A DNA stretch of 9,737 nt from Thiobacillus sp. UBA2487 (GTDB taxonomy: Bacteria; Pseudomonadota; Gammaproteobacteria; Burkholderiales; Sulfuriferulaceae): positions 11,994 through 21,730 of the forward strand of contig DDOT01000178.1 of NCBI GenBank assembly GCA_002341815.1, given 5' to 3'. Made by a program: the position numbers and the translations under genes. Shown one piece after another: positions 1 to 7,728 of this stretch. Every line of letters starts with the position of its first letter. The first letter of the stretch is position 1. The notes under the pieces are model-generated. The model was not told the DNA's origin, ran no database searches, and was given only the letters and a program-made list of their open reading frames with translations.

Positions 1-1799
1 TCATTGCTGGCCTGGCTTGGCTGGCCGCCTATGCCTTGCGCTTCAATCTGAGCTGGCCCGCAGAATATGTTGCGCCGATGCTGGACACCATGATTTGGGT
101 GGTGCCATTACAGACCGCAACCTTCCTGCGCTTCGGCCTGTATCGCGGCATTTGGCGTTTTGCCAGCCTGCCCGACCTGCGCCGGATTTTAATCGCCGTC
201 GGTATTACTGCCTTACTGATTCCACTGATCCTGATTCTGTTTCGCGTGCACGCTGTGGTACCGCGCACCGTACTGGTTCTGGATCCAATTTTGTTGTTGC
301 TGGGCATGGGCGGCAGCCGGTTGGCCTACCGCGCATGGAAAGAACAACGACTTGGCTTGCTCGATGACGACCAGCCCCCCCTGTTTATCTTGGGTGCCGG
401 CCAAACCGCTGCGTCGCTGGCCCGCGATCTGACCCGCAGCCGGCAATGGCGCGCAGCCGGACTGCTGGACGACCATCATGCCCGTCAAGGACGCGAGCTG
501 TACGGTATTGCCGTACTCGGTACGCTCGATGCGCTAGACGCACGTGCCAGACAATTTGGCGTCAAACATGCCGTGATTGCGCTCAGCAACCACCAGGATC
601 GCCGTCGCGCCGCCCGCCTGTGCGATGCTGCCGGCATAACCCCCATGATGATGCCCACGCTGGAAGAGCTGGCCAGTGGCAAAGTCACTGTGTCAACCCT
701 GCGCAAATTGGAACTGGATGATTTACTTGGGCGCGACCCGGTGCAACTGGACGATGCCGGTCTGCACAGTTGGCTGCAAGGCAAGACCGTCCTCATCAGT
801 GGCGCGGGCGGTTCAATTGGCGCCGAACTGGCACGACAGATTGCCGGTTTCAGCCCTGCCCGCCTGATACTGTTTGAGCTTAACGAATTTGCGCTTTACC
901 GCATCGAACAAGAATTTACCCAACGCTTTCCACACATTCTCACGGTCTGCGTCATTGGCGATGTCAAAGATGCAGCGCTGGTGAACGACCTGCTGGCGCG
1001 CTGGCAACCGGAAACCATATTCCACGCAGCCGCTTACAAGCATGTCCCGCTCATGGAACAGCAAAACGCCTGGCAAGCCGTGCGCAACAATATCTTTGGC
1101 ACATGGGTATTGGCACAGGCCGCGCAAGCCCATGGTACGCAACGGTTTGTCATGATTTCGACCGACAAGGCGGTCAACCCCACCAATGTCATGGGCGCCA
1201 GCAAACGCTCCGCCGAAATGGTCTGCCAAAGCCTGCAACGCCACCATCCTGCCGGCACCCGTTTTGTCTCGGTGCGTTTCGGCAACGTGCTTGGCAGCTC
1301 GGGTAGCGTAATTCCAAAATTTCAGGAACAAATTGCCCGCGGCGGGCCGGTCACCGTCACCCATCCCGACATCACCCGTTTTTTCATGTCCATCCCGGAA
1401 GCCTGTCAGTTGGTATTACAGGCCGGATTAATGGGCCAAGGCGGTGAAATTTTTGTATTGGACATGGGCGAACCGGTGCGCATCGCCGATTTGGCGCGCG
1501 ACATGATTCATTTATCCGGTTTCACCGAACAAGACATCCGCATTGTCTACACCGGGCTACGTCCCGGCGAAAAACTGTATGAAGAACTGTTGGCCGACAG
1601 TGAAACCACTTTGCCGACCCCACATGCAAAACTACGCATTGCACGCGCACGCCCGGTAGATGACGAATGGCTCGGACACGCACTGACTTGGCTTAACCAA
1701 ACCGGTTGGCCGGATGAAATACAGGTCAAGCAATGTTTAACGACCTGGATCCCGGAATACACACCCAGTTTGACACCAGCGCATCCGGCACAGCAATAG
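1..1799 (+). CDS. Membrane-anchored nucleotide-sugar 4,6-dehydratase/epimerase, WbpM/CapD/PglF family (5' partial)
   Basis: This family converts UDP-GlcNAc-type sugars to 4-keto-6-deoxy intermediates for O-antigen, capsule or glycan synthesis, at the cytoplasmic face of the inner membrane. The frame is open from base 3 with no stop, and the first codons (LAWLAAYALRFNL) read as a membrane helix of the family, so the true start lies left of the window. About 598 residues are visible against roughly 630-665 for full members. In visible numbering, hydrophobic helices occupy about residues 1-100. A first Rossmann fold has GAG at 131-133, and the catalytic Rossmann fold has GAGGSIG at 267-273. The active-site segment STDKAVNPTNVMGASK gives Thr387, Met397 and Lys401: Met replaces the usual SDR Tyr, as in the large WbpM/PglF dehydratases. 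LRPGEKLYEELL near the C-terminus is also typical. The exact sugar substrate cannot be read from sequence, so no symbol is given. Confidence 0.93.
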   Translation, partial: IAGLAWLAAYALRFNLSWPAEYVAPMLDTMIWVVPLQTATFLRFGLYRGIWRFASLPDLRRILIAVGITALLIPLILILFRVHAVVPRTVLVLDPILLLLGMGGSRLAYRAWKEQRLGLLDDDQPPLFILGAGQTAASLARDLTRSRQWRAAGLLDDHHARQGRELYGIAVLGTLDALDARARQFGVKHAVIALSNHQDRRRAARLCDAAGITPMMMPTLEELASGKVTVSTLRKLELDDLLGRDPVQLDDAGLHSWLQGKTVLISGAGGSIGAELARQIAGFSPARLILFELNEFALYRIEQEFTQRFPHILTVCVIGDVKDAALVNDLLARWQPETIFHAAAYKHVPLMEQQNAWQAVRNNIFGTWVLAQAAQAHGTQRFVMISTDKAVNPTNVMGASKRSAEMVCQSLQRHHPAGTRFVSVRFGNVLGSSGSVIPKFQEQIARGGPVTVTHPDITRFFMSIPEACQLVLQAGLMGQGGEIFVLDMGEPVRIADLARDMIHLSGFTEQDIRIVYTGLRPGEKLYEELLADSETTLPTPHAKLRIARARPVDDEWLGHALTWLNQTGWPDEIQVKQCLTTWIPEYTPSLTPAHPAQQ

Positions 1800-1814
1800 A
1801 CCCAAGAAACAAGT

Positions 1815-1837
1815 ACACCGGTTGCAAACCACGGTGT
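1815..1837 (+). other. Hairpin in the gap before the DUF971 gene
   Basis: ACACCG (1815-1820) can pair with CGGTGT (1832-1837). An alternative fold pairs ACACCGGTT with AACC...GGTGT around a two-base bulge and a GCA loop. No run of T follows on either strand, so this is not a standard intrinsic terminator. It lies 15 bases after the dehydratase stop and 23 before the next Shine-Dalgarno. It could be a weak terminator, an mRNA processing or stability element, or chance. Confidence 0.25.
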
Positions 1838-1860
1838 CAATCCACACAAAACCGTCACTC

Positions 1861-1866
1861 AAGGAG
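1861..1866 (+). promoter_or_regulatory. Strong Shine-Dalgarno that sets the DUF971 start
   Basis: AAGGAG is followed by six bases and then ATG at 1873. It decides the start of the DUF971 protein: the open frame extends back to 1822, but those extra 17 codons have no comparable ribosome site and do not look like family sequence. Confidence 0.8.
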
Positions 1867-1872
1867 ATCGAT

Positions 1873-2247
1873 ATGGCTGGTTTAACCAAAGACACACCCA
1901 TTCCCACCAGCATCACCTTACACCAAACCTCTGCGGTTATGGAGATCAGCTTTAATGATGGCGCAACCTTCCGGTTACCCTATGAATTTCTGCGGGTGTA
2001 TTCGCCGTCAGCCGAAGTGCGTGGCCACGGTCCCGGCCAAGAGGTTTTGCAGACCGGCAAAGAAACCGTCACCATCATCAATATCGAACCGGTGGGTAAT
2101 TATGCGGTACAACCCAGCTTTTCCGATGGACATGACAGCGGCATTTACTCTTGGGATTATCTGTACAACCTCGGACAACACCAGGGCGCTTTGTGGGCAG
2201 AATACCTGCAACGACTGGCTGACGCGGGGTATAACCGCCAGGCGTGA
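1873..2247 (+). CDS. DUF971 domain protein (gamma-butyrobetaine hydroxylase-like N-terminal domain)
   Basis: A 124-residue single-domain protein of the DUF971 family, which resembles the N-terminal domain of gamma-butyrobetaine hydroxylase. No enzymatic activity is established for the stand-alone bacterial form. The conserved core is easy to see: LPYEFLRVYSPSAEVRGHGPG at about residues 35-55, IEPVGNYAV at 71-79, and SDGHDSGIYSWDYLYNLG at 84-101. It has no cysteine, so a Cys-based zinc site as in the eukaryotic hydroxylase is not present. There is no signal peptide or membrane segment, so it should be cytoplasmic. In many betaproteobacteria such a gene sits beside ubiE; here it is followed by hda with a TGATG stop/start overlap, which suggests translational coupling. 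The family assignment is firm; the function is unknown. Confidence 0.9.
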   Translation: MAGLTKDTPIPTSITLHQTSAVMEISFNDGATFRLPYEFLRVYSPSAEVRGHGPGQEVLQTGKETVTIINIEPVGNYAVQPSFSDGHDSGIYSWDYLYNLGQHQGALWAEYLQRLADAGYNRQA

Positions 2248-2963
2248 TGATGCAGCAATTATTACTTGATATCACCCCGGATTCGGCCCAGGTTTTATCG
2301 CGGTTTGTTACCACCGGCAACGAAGAAGCATGGCACGCCGTCAATCAACTGGCTTTGCACGAACTGCGCGAACCGCTGATTTACCTGTGGGGACCAACCG
2401 GTTGCGGCAAATCGCACCTGCTCAAGGCTGCGGTCAGCCAGACGCTTCAGCATGACCAACCTGCGCGCTACCTTGACGCCACTTGTCCGGAACAGCCAGC
2501 AGACGGCTTACTGGCCATCGACAATGTGTCCCGCCTGGATGAAATGGCGCAAATTCGGCTGTTTGGCCTGATCAACGCCGCTCGTGAGGGTCATGGCCGC
2601 TTGCTGGTTGCCGGCTCCAGCGTCCCGACACAATTACCACTCCGCCCCGATGTCACCTCGCGTCTGGGCTGGCATTTGGTTTACCAGCTACAGCCATTAT
2701 CCGATGAGGCCAAGCAGCTTGCCTTACGCGAACGCGCCTCTCAACTTGGTTTCGAACTCAGCGTGCCGATTATTCACTATCTGATGACCCACTGGCGTCG
2801 CGACCTTCCTTCGCTGATTTGGCTGTTGGAGCAACTGGATCATCATTCACTGGTTCGCCAGCGCCCGATCACCCTGCCTCTGCTGCGCGAGGTACTGCAG
2901 ACCCATCAACAAGAACAACCCGATTCTGTCATCAACCCGCGTGATGGTGGTGCGAATGCATAG
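2247..2963 (+). CDS. hda: DnaA regulatory inactivator Hda
   Basis: Hda is a DnaA-like AAA+ protein that binds the DNA polymerase sliding clamp and stimulates hydrolysis of DnaA-bound ATP, preventing re-initiation of replication (RIDA). With the start at 2247 it has 238 residues, close to the family norm of about 230-250. QQLLLD at 3-8 is the N-terminal clamp-binding motif. The Walker A motif is GPTGCGKS at 49-56 and the Walker B region is LLAIDN at 88-93. The box VII segment SRLGW at 138-142 carries the likely arginine finger (Arg139), followed by LQPLSDE as in E. coli Hda. RRDLPSL matches the sensor 2 helix. There is no DNA-binding domain IV, which separates it from DnaA. The ATG at 2247 overlaps the DUF971 TGA; GTG at 2244 and ATG at 2250 are alternatives, and no strong separate ribosome site is seen, consistent with coupling. 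Confidence 0.93.
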   Translation: MMQQLLLDITPDSAQVLSRFVTTGNEEAWHAVNQLALHELREPLIYLWGPTGCGKSHLLKAAVSQTLQHDQPARYLDATCPEQPADGLLAIDNVSRLDEMAQIRLFGLINAAREGHGRLLVAGSSVPTQLPLRPDVTSRLGWHLVYQLQPLSDEAKQLALRERASQLGFELSVPIIHYLMTHWRRDLPSLIWLLEQLDHHSLVRQRPITLPLLREVLQTHQQEQPDSVINPRDGGANA

Positions 2964-2984
2964 CGCAACAGGACAAGAAACCGG

Positions 2985-4526
2985 TCACCGATTCCACCAG
3001 CCGCCTCCCAAGGCCACATACAATGCGGCGGTATCCCCTAAACGCTGGCTGCGGGCTTGCACCAACCCCATGTAAGCCTGTTGCCATGCCTGCTCAGCCT
3101 GCCAGTACACCAACGCATTCACAAAGCCGGTTTGCTCTTGCTTGAGCGTCAGATCACGGGTGACGCGCGCCGCTTGTTCAGCGCGTTCGGCTGCTGCCAG
3201 TGCATCGGCATCCGTACGAATCGCATGCAAGGTATCCGCGACGTTTTGTAGCGCGGTGAGCACGGTTTGCCGGTACTGTGCAGCAGATTGCGCCAAGGCT
3301 TGTTTTGCCGCCCGTTGGCGATGCAACAAGGTGCCGCCATCAAAAATCGGCTGGGTAATATTACCCACCAACGCCCAGAACGGCCCACCGGTCTGGAACA
3401 TTTGCCCAAATTCGGTAGCCTCGCCGCCATAGACACCGGTAATGCTGAATTGCGGCAAGCGCGCGGCGATGGCCACACCCACATTGGCACTGGCGGCATG
3501 CAACTGCGCTTCGGCTGCCCGCACATCCGGCCGTTGCTGCACCAGATTGGCCGGCAAACTGAGCGGCAATTGCGCCGGCAATTGAAACTCATCCAGCGCA
3601 AAATCAGCCCCCACCGATTGATCCTGCGGCTGGCCAACCAACACGCGAATCAAATCGCGCGTTTGCTCAAGCTGCTTGTCCAACGGCGGCAAGGCCGCTT
3701 CTGCACTGGCCAAGGCGGTTTCTTGGGCCGCCACATCCATGCGCATGGCATAGCCGATAGAAAATTGCTGTTGAAGAATCACCAAGGCTTTTTGATTATC
3801 TGTAATCACCTGTCGGGCGGCCTTAACCTGGTCCACCAATGCAGCTTCTTGCAGGGCAGCCGCCACCAGATCGGCCACCAGGGTGATGCGTGCGGCCTCT
3901 AACTGGAAGCGCTGCGCATCGGCCTGCGCTTGCAGCGATTCAACTTGTCGGCTGTTTGCGCCAAACACGTCCGGGGTATAGCCCACATTCAAGCTGGCGG
4001 TATGCCAGTTATAGATGATCGGTTTCACATACGGTGACGTGCTGTTGTCAGTAACCGCCACCGTCGAACCATTACCCTGCAAACCCGGCGAATTGCCACC
4101 CATGTTGCCGGCCAACTGTTGCCGCGACGGTGAATAGCTCACCCCAACCGACGGGAAGAAAAACCCGCGTTGCGCCGCCACATATTCGTTGGCTTGCTGC
4201 AATGCCGCATCGGCCGCCACCACACTTGGATTGGCCTTGAGCGCTTGATCAATCAGTTGGTTCAAGTGCTGCGAATGGAATACGGTCCACCAATCTGCCG
4301 GTATCTGCTGCCCGGCCACATATGACTGGGCAACACCGTCCACCGCTAGCGTGCTGGCTGGTTGGCCGGTCACGGCATAAGCATGCGATGCGGGAGCCTC
4401 GGGCTGCTTAAAATCCGGCCCCACTGCGCAACCGGCCAAGCCTGCGCTCAATAACAGCGCACCCCAACGCCATGAACGCAGAACACGCCATTGTTGCTTG
4501 CCGTGGGCATGATCATGCTGGTTCAT
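2985..4526 (-). CDS. RND efflux outer-membrane lipoprotein channel, NodT/OprM family
   Basis: A 513-residue TolC-like outer membrane factor that forms the exit duct of a tripartite efflux pump. The N-terminus has a basic region, a hydrophobic stretch and a lipobox LAGC with Cys33 as the lipidated residue, followed by AVGPDFKQP, a hallmark of NodT/OprM proteins. Two outer-membrane efflux repeats follow, including QPADW-like PADWW, the helical segments LQQANEYVAAQRGFF and RPDVRAAEAQLHAASANVGVA, and a C-terminal ALYVALGGGW. The ATG overlaps the pump stop (ATGA), and an AAAGGG ribosome site six bases upstream lies inside the end of the pump gene. It is the last gene of the operon. The pre-lipobox segment is unusual for its His-rich start (HDHAH, residues 4-8), which would be removed on processing. 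No terminator is visible before the converging hda gene. Confidence 0.93.
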   Translation of the reverse strand: MNQHDHAHGKQQWRVLRSWRWGALLLSAGLAGCAVGPDFKQPEAPASHAYAVTGQPASTLAVDGVAQSYVAGQQIPADWWTVFHSQHLNQLIDQALKANPSVVAADAALQQANEYVAAQRGFFFPSVGVSYSPSRQQLAGNMGGNSPGLQGNGSTVAVTDNSTSPYVKPIIYNWHTASLNVGYTPDVFGANSRQVESLQAQADAQRFQLEAARITLVADLVAAALQEAALVDQVKAARQVITDNQKALVILQQQFSIGYAMRMDVAAQETALASAEAALPPLDKQLEQTRDLIRVLVGQPQDQSVGADFALDEFQLPAQLPLSLPANLVQQRPDVRAAEAQLHAASANVGVAIAARLPQFSITGVYGGEATEFGQMFQTGGPFWALVGNITQPIFDGGTLLHRQRAAKQALAQSAAQYRQTVLTALQNVADTLHAIRTDADALAAAERAEQAARVTRDLTLKQEQTGFVNALVYWQAEQAWQQAYMGLVQARSQRLGDTAALYVALGGGWWNR

Positions 4527-7500
4527 TGGTTACCCTTTCTGCTGCTCATCGATGCTTTCCACTGCAATAAGATGTACTGTAATGCCGGTCCCACCACCAA
4601 CAGCATCATCGGCCCGAGGAACATTCCGCCAACCACCACTACCGCCAACGGGCGCTGTACCTGACTACCAATCCCATGCGACATGGCCGCCGGCAGCAAC
4701 CCGATACAGGCAGACAGCGCGGTCATCAGCATCGGCCGCATCCGCTGATCAGCCGCATTGAACATGGCTTCTTTAATGCCTTGGCCGGTGCGCCGCAGGT
4801 GGTTGTAGTACGTCATGACCAAAATCCCGTTCATGACCGACACGCCAAACAACGAGACAAAACCAATCCCTGCAGACACGCTTAAATCCAGTCCGGTAAA
4901 AAACAGCGCCATAATACCGCCTGCAATGGAGAATGGAATAGCGACCAATGTGAGCAAACTGTCCAGCACATCGTTGAACAAAGCATACAACAGCACCAGA
5001 ATTGCAATCACCGCAATCGGCAGAATGATCATCAGACGGTGTTTCGCCTTTTGCATTTCGCCAAACTCTCCCGCCCAAATCATGCGATAGCCACGCGGCA
5101 TCACCACATGCTGTGCGATGCGTTTTTGTGCATCCTCAACTGTGCCGCCCAAATCGCGCCCGCGCACACTGAATTTAACCGGAATGAACCGCTCATCACT
5201 TTCGTGATAAATATACGAAGCGCCAGTGTCCATGCTGATGGTTGCCAATTCGCTTAATGGAATATAGCTGGTACCCCCTGCCGGATTTTGATAGCCCACC
5301 TTGATCTGGCGCACCGCCTCGATATCCTTGCGGAATTCGGGCGCCAATCGCACGGTCAGGTTAAAGGTTCGATCGCCCTCATAAATTGTCGTTGCAGTCG
5401 TCCCACCCATGGCCGCTTGCACCACTGTATTCACATCGCCGGTATTCAAGCCGTAACGCGCGCATTTGGCCCGATCAATCTGAATATTCAAATTGGGTTG
5501 TCCCATCACACGAAACACGCCAAGGTCTTGAATTCCTTTCACCTGCGCCATTTGCGCCATCACTTGATCGGCCAGATTTTCCAGCACATTCAGATCGGGA
5601 CCAATAATCTTGACTGAATTTGCGCCCTTCACCCCCGACAAGCCTTCTTCCACATTGTCTTGAATATACTGGGAGAAGTTGAATTCCGTGCCCTTGAATT
5701 CGTCCTCAAATTCTTTCTGGATCTGTGCCACCAGTTGTTCCTTGGTCAAGCCGTGCGGCCATTCATCAAACGGCTTGAGCGGAACGAACATTTCCACGTT
5801 GTTAAAGCCGGATGCATCGCTACCATCATCGGGCCGACCATGTTGCGACACCACAGTGATCACTTCCGGGTATTTATCCAGAATCTCACGCATGCGATTG
5901 GTTTGCCGGTTGCCGGCTTCCAGCGAAATGGTTGGCGGCATGGTGGCACGTATCCACAAATTGCCCTCTTCAAGTGCCGGCAAAAACTCTGACCCGCTCA
6001 TGGCCAGCATGACGCCGGACATGGCGAAGAACACGCCGCCCAGCATCACGGTTTTCCAGCGGTTGTCCAACGCCCATGTCAACACCGGGCGATAAATATG
6101 GCGTAAACGTTCTACCAGCCAGGTTTCCTTTTCTTCAACGTGATTCGGCAACAAAAAAGATGCCAGCACGGGGGTCACCGTAAAGGTCGCAATCAGCGCA
6201 CCGGCGAGTGCGTAACCATACGTGCGCGCCATTGGCCCGAATATCTGGCCTTCTACCCCTTGCATCGTGAACAGGGGAATAAAGGCTGCCACCGTGATCA
6301 AACTGGAAAAGACCACAGCGCGATCGACTTGCAGCACGCTGGCAAAAATCAGGCGCAAGCGCTCCGGCCAAAACGCGTGCTCATCGCGCTCGCCATGAAT
6401 GCCTTGCTCACTAAAGCCATGCAGCAGTTCTTTACGTTCTTCCGCACCCAATTGAAAGTTGCGGAACACGTTTTCCACCAGAATAACCGCAGAATCAACG
6501 ATGATGCCAAAGTCAACGGCGCCTAGTGACAGCAAATTCGCAGATTCACCGGCCAGCACCAACATGATAATGCTGAAAAACAAGGCAAACGGAATATTCA
6601 CACTCACGATAATCGCGCTGCGCAAGTCACCCAAGAACACCCATTGAATAAAAAACACCAGCAATACGCCAAACACCAGATTGTGCAGCACAGTATGGGT
6701 CGTCACCGCCACCAGCGTGGACCGATCGTAATAAGGGTCGATCTTTACGCCCGCCGGTAAAGATCCGTCGGTGTTCATTTGCCGGATCGCCTCTTGCACG
6801 CCGGCCACCACTTCTTTGGTCTGCATGGTGCGGTTCATCACCACCACACCGGTCACGACGTCGTCCTGGTTATCACGACCGGCTTGCCCCAGACGCGGCA
6901 CAGAACCGATTTGACATCTGGCCACGTCCTTCACGGTCACCGGAATACCATTGAATTGGGTCAGCACCACATTTTCAATATCTTGTACGCTTTGTATCAA
7001 TCCGACGCCGCGCACGTTCACGGATTGTTGTCCAAACGAAATGGTGCGACCGCCGACATTGATATTGGCATTACCCAGTGCGGTCAGCAATTGCGGAATC
7101 GTGATGTGATAAGCCTCCAGTTTGTTGGTATCAACCTGAACCTGATACTCCTTGGTGGTACCACCCCACGCCACAACTTGCGCCACACCATGCACGTTCA
7201 GCAAACGGCGTTGAATCACCCAATCCTGCAAGGTGCGTAAATTGGTCAACCCATAATCAGGCGGCCCCTTGACCTGATAACGAAATATTTCACCCACCAG
7301 ACTGGATGCCTGAATTTGTGGCTGCACATTGTTGGGCAACGTGACATTTTGTTGCAGGCTCAACGCTGCTTGCGTGTAAGCAAAGTAATAATCCACACCA
7401 TAGTTGAACGTCACCCGCACAAACGACAGACCATAAAACGAGGTAGAGCGTATGTTATCCACCCCGGGCGTGGTCGCCAGCCCGACTTCCATAGGAATGG

Positions 7501-7696
7501 TGTAATAGCGTTCCATTTCTTCGGCAGACAAACCGGGCGCTTGTGCAGTGATTTCCAGAATCACCGGTGCCGGATTGGGATAGGCTTCAATATTCAACTT
7601 ATAAAATGCAGCCAAGCCGATGCCGGCAAACACCAGCAAAAACAGCAAAATAATCGGCCGGCGCGTTAGCGCAAATGTCAGGATACCTTGCAGCAC
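4523..7696 (-). CDS. RND efflux pump, CzcA-like heavy-metal family (HME)
   Basis: A 1057-residue proton-driven inner-membrane transporter, the normal size for RND pumps. Twelve membrane segments can be placed: one at about 14-32, five more at 337-515, one at 548-567 and five at 888-1045, with two large periplasmic loops between. The TM4 motif DFGIIVDSAVILVEN (395-409) carries Asp395, Asp401 and Glu408, matching the proton/cation triad of CzcA. VGEIFRYQV (134-142) and FTMQGVEGQIFGPMA (476-490) are also family marks. Aligned by eye with CusA, the three Cu(I)-binding methionines correspond to Arg583, Asn633 and Glu684. The loop 411-458 between TM4 and TM5 is longer than in classical CzcA. GTG is the start: an in-frame TAA lies five codons upstream and no other good start codon intervenes. 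The family is sure; the substrate (a divalent metal or something else) is inferred only. Confidence 0.95.
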   Translation of the reverse strand: MLQGILTFALTRRPIILLFLLVFAGIGLAAFYKLNIEAYPNPAPVILEITAQAPGLSAEEMERYYTIPMEVGLATTPGVDNIRSTSFYGLSFVRVTFNYGVDYYFAYTQAALSLQQNVTLPNNVQPQIQASSLVGEIFRYQVKGPPDYGLTNLRTLQDWVIQRRLLNVHGVAQVVAWGGTTKEYQVQVDTNKLEAYHITIPQLLTALGNANINVGGRTISFGQQSVNVRGVGLIQSVQDIENVVLTQFNGIPVTVKDVARCQIGSVPRLGQAGRDNQDDVVTGVVVMNRTMQTKEVVAGVQEAIRQMNTDGSLPAGVKIDPYYDRSTLVAVTTHTVLHNLVFGVLLVFFIQWVFLGDLRSAIIVSVNIPFALFFSIIMLVLAGESANLLSLGAVDFGIIVDSAVILVENVFRNFQLGAEERKELLHGFSEQGIHGERDEHAFWPERLRLIFASVLQVDRAVVFSSLITVAAFIPLFTMQGVEGQIFGPMARTYGYALAGALIATFTVTPVLASFLLPNHVEEKETWLVERLRHIYRPVLTWALDNRWKTVMLGGVFFAMSGVMLAMSGSEFLPALEEGNLWIRATMPPTISLEAGNRQTNRMREILDKYPEVITVVSQHGRPDDGSDASGFNNVEMFVPLKPFDEWPHGLTKEQLVAQIQKEFEDEFKGTEFNFSQYIQDNVEEGLSGVKGANSVKIIGPDLNVLENLADQVMAQMAQVKGIQDLGVFRVMGQPNLNIQIDRAKCARYGLNTGDVNTVVQAAMGGTTATTIYEGDRTFNLTVRLAPEFRKDIEAVRQIKVGYQNPAGGTSYIPLSELATISMDTGASYIYHESDERFIPVKFSVRGRDLGGTVEDAQKRIAQHVVMPRGYRMIWAGEFGEMQKAKHRLMIILPIAVIAILVLLYALFNDVLDSLLTLVAIPFSIAGGIMALFFTGLDLSVSAGIGFVSLFGVSVMNGILVMTYYNHLRRTGQGIKEAMFNAADQRMRPMLMTALSACIGLLPAAMSHGIGSQVQRPLAVVVVGGMFLGPMMLLVVGPALQYILLQWKASMSSRKGNQ

Positions 7697-7728
7697 GGGG
7701 ATTCTTTCTTAAACACGGTCGGTTAACA

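Noticed and set aside
813..1364. Minus-strand open frame (183 codons) opposite the dehydratase gene.
   Set aside because: It lies across the conserved Rossmann and active-site codons of the dehydratase and resembles no protein family I know.
1822..1872. Upstream extension of the DUF971 reading frame.
   Set aside because: The AAGGAG site six bases before ATG 1873 and the match of family length both point to 1873; the extension contains the Shine-Dalgarno itself.
3267..3902. Long plus-strand open frame (211 codons) opposite the channel gene.
   Set aside because: It is antisense to a well-conserved lipoprotein gene, its translation is rich in His, Arg, Gln and Leu as expected for a mirror frame, and it shows no recognisable domain.
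5032..5041. ATCAGACGGT, similar to the reverse complement of the Neisseria DNA uptake sequence (GCCGTCTGAA).
   Set aside because: It matches imperfectly, occurs once, and lies inside the pump coding sequence where it encodes ordinary residues. I saw no second copy and none in a terminator stem.
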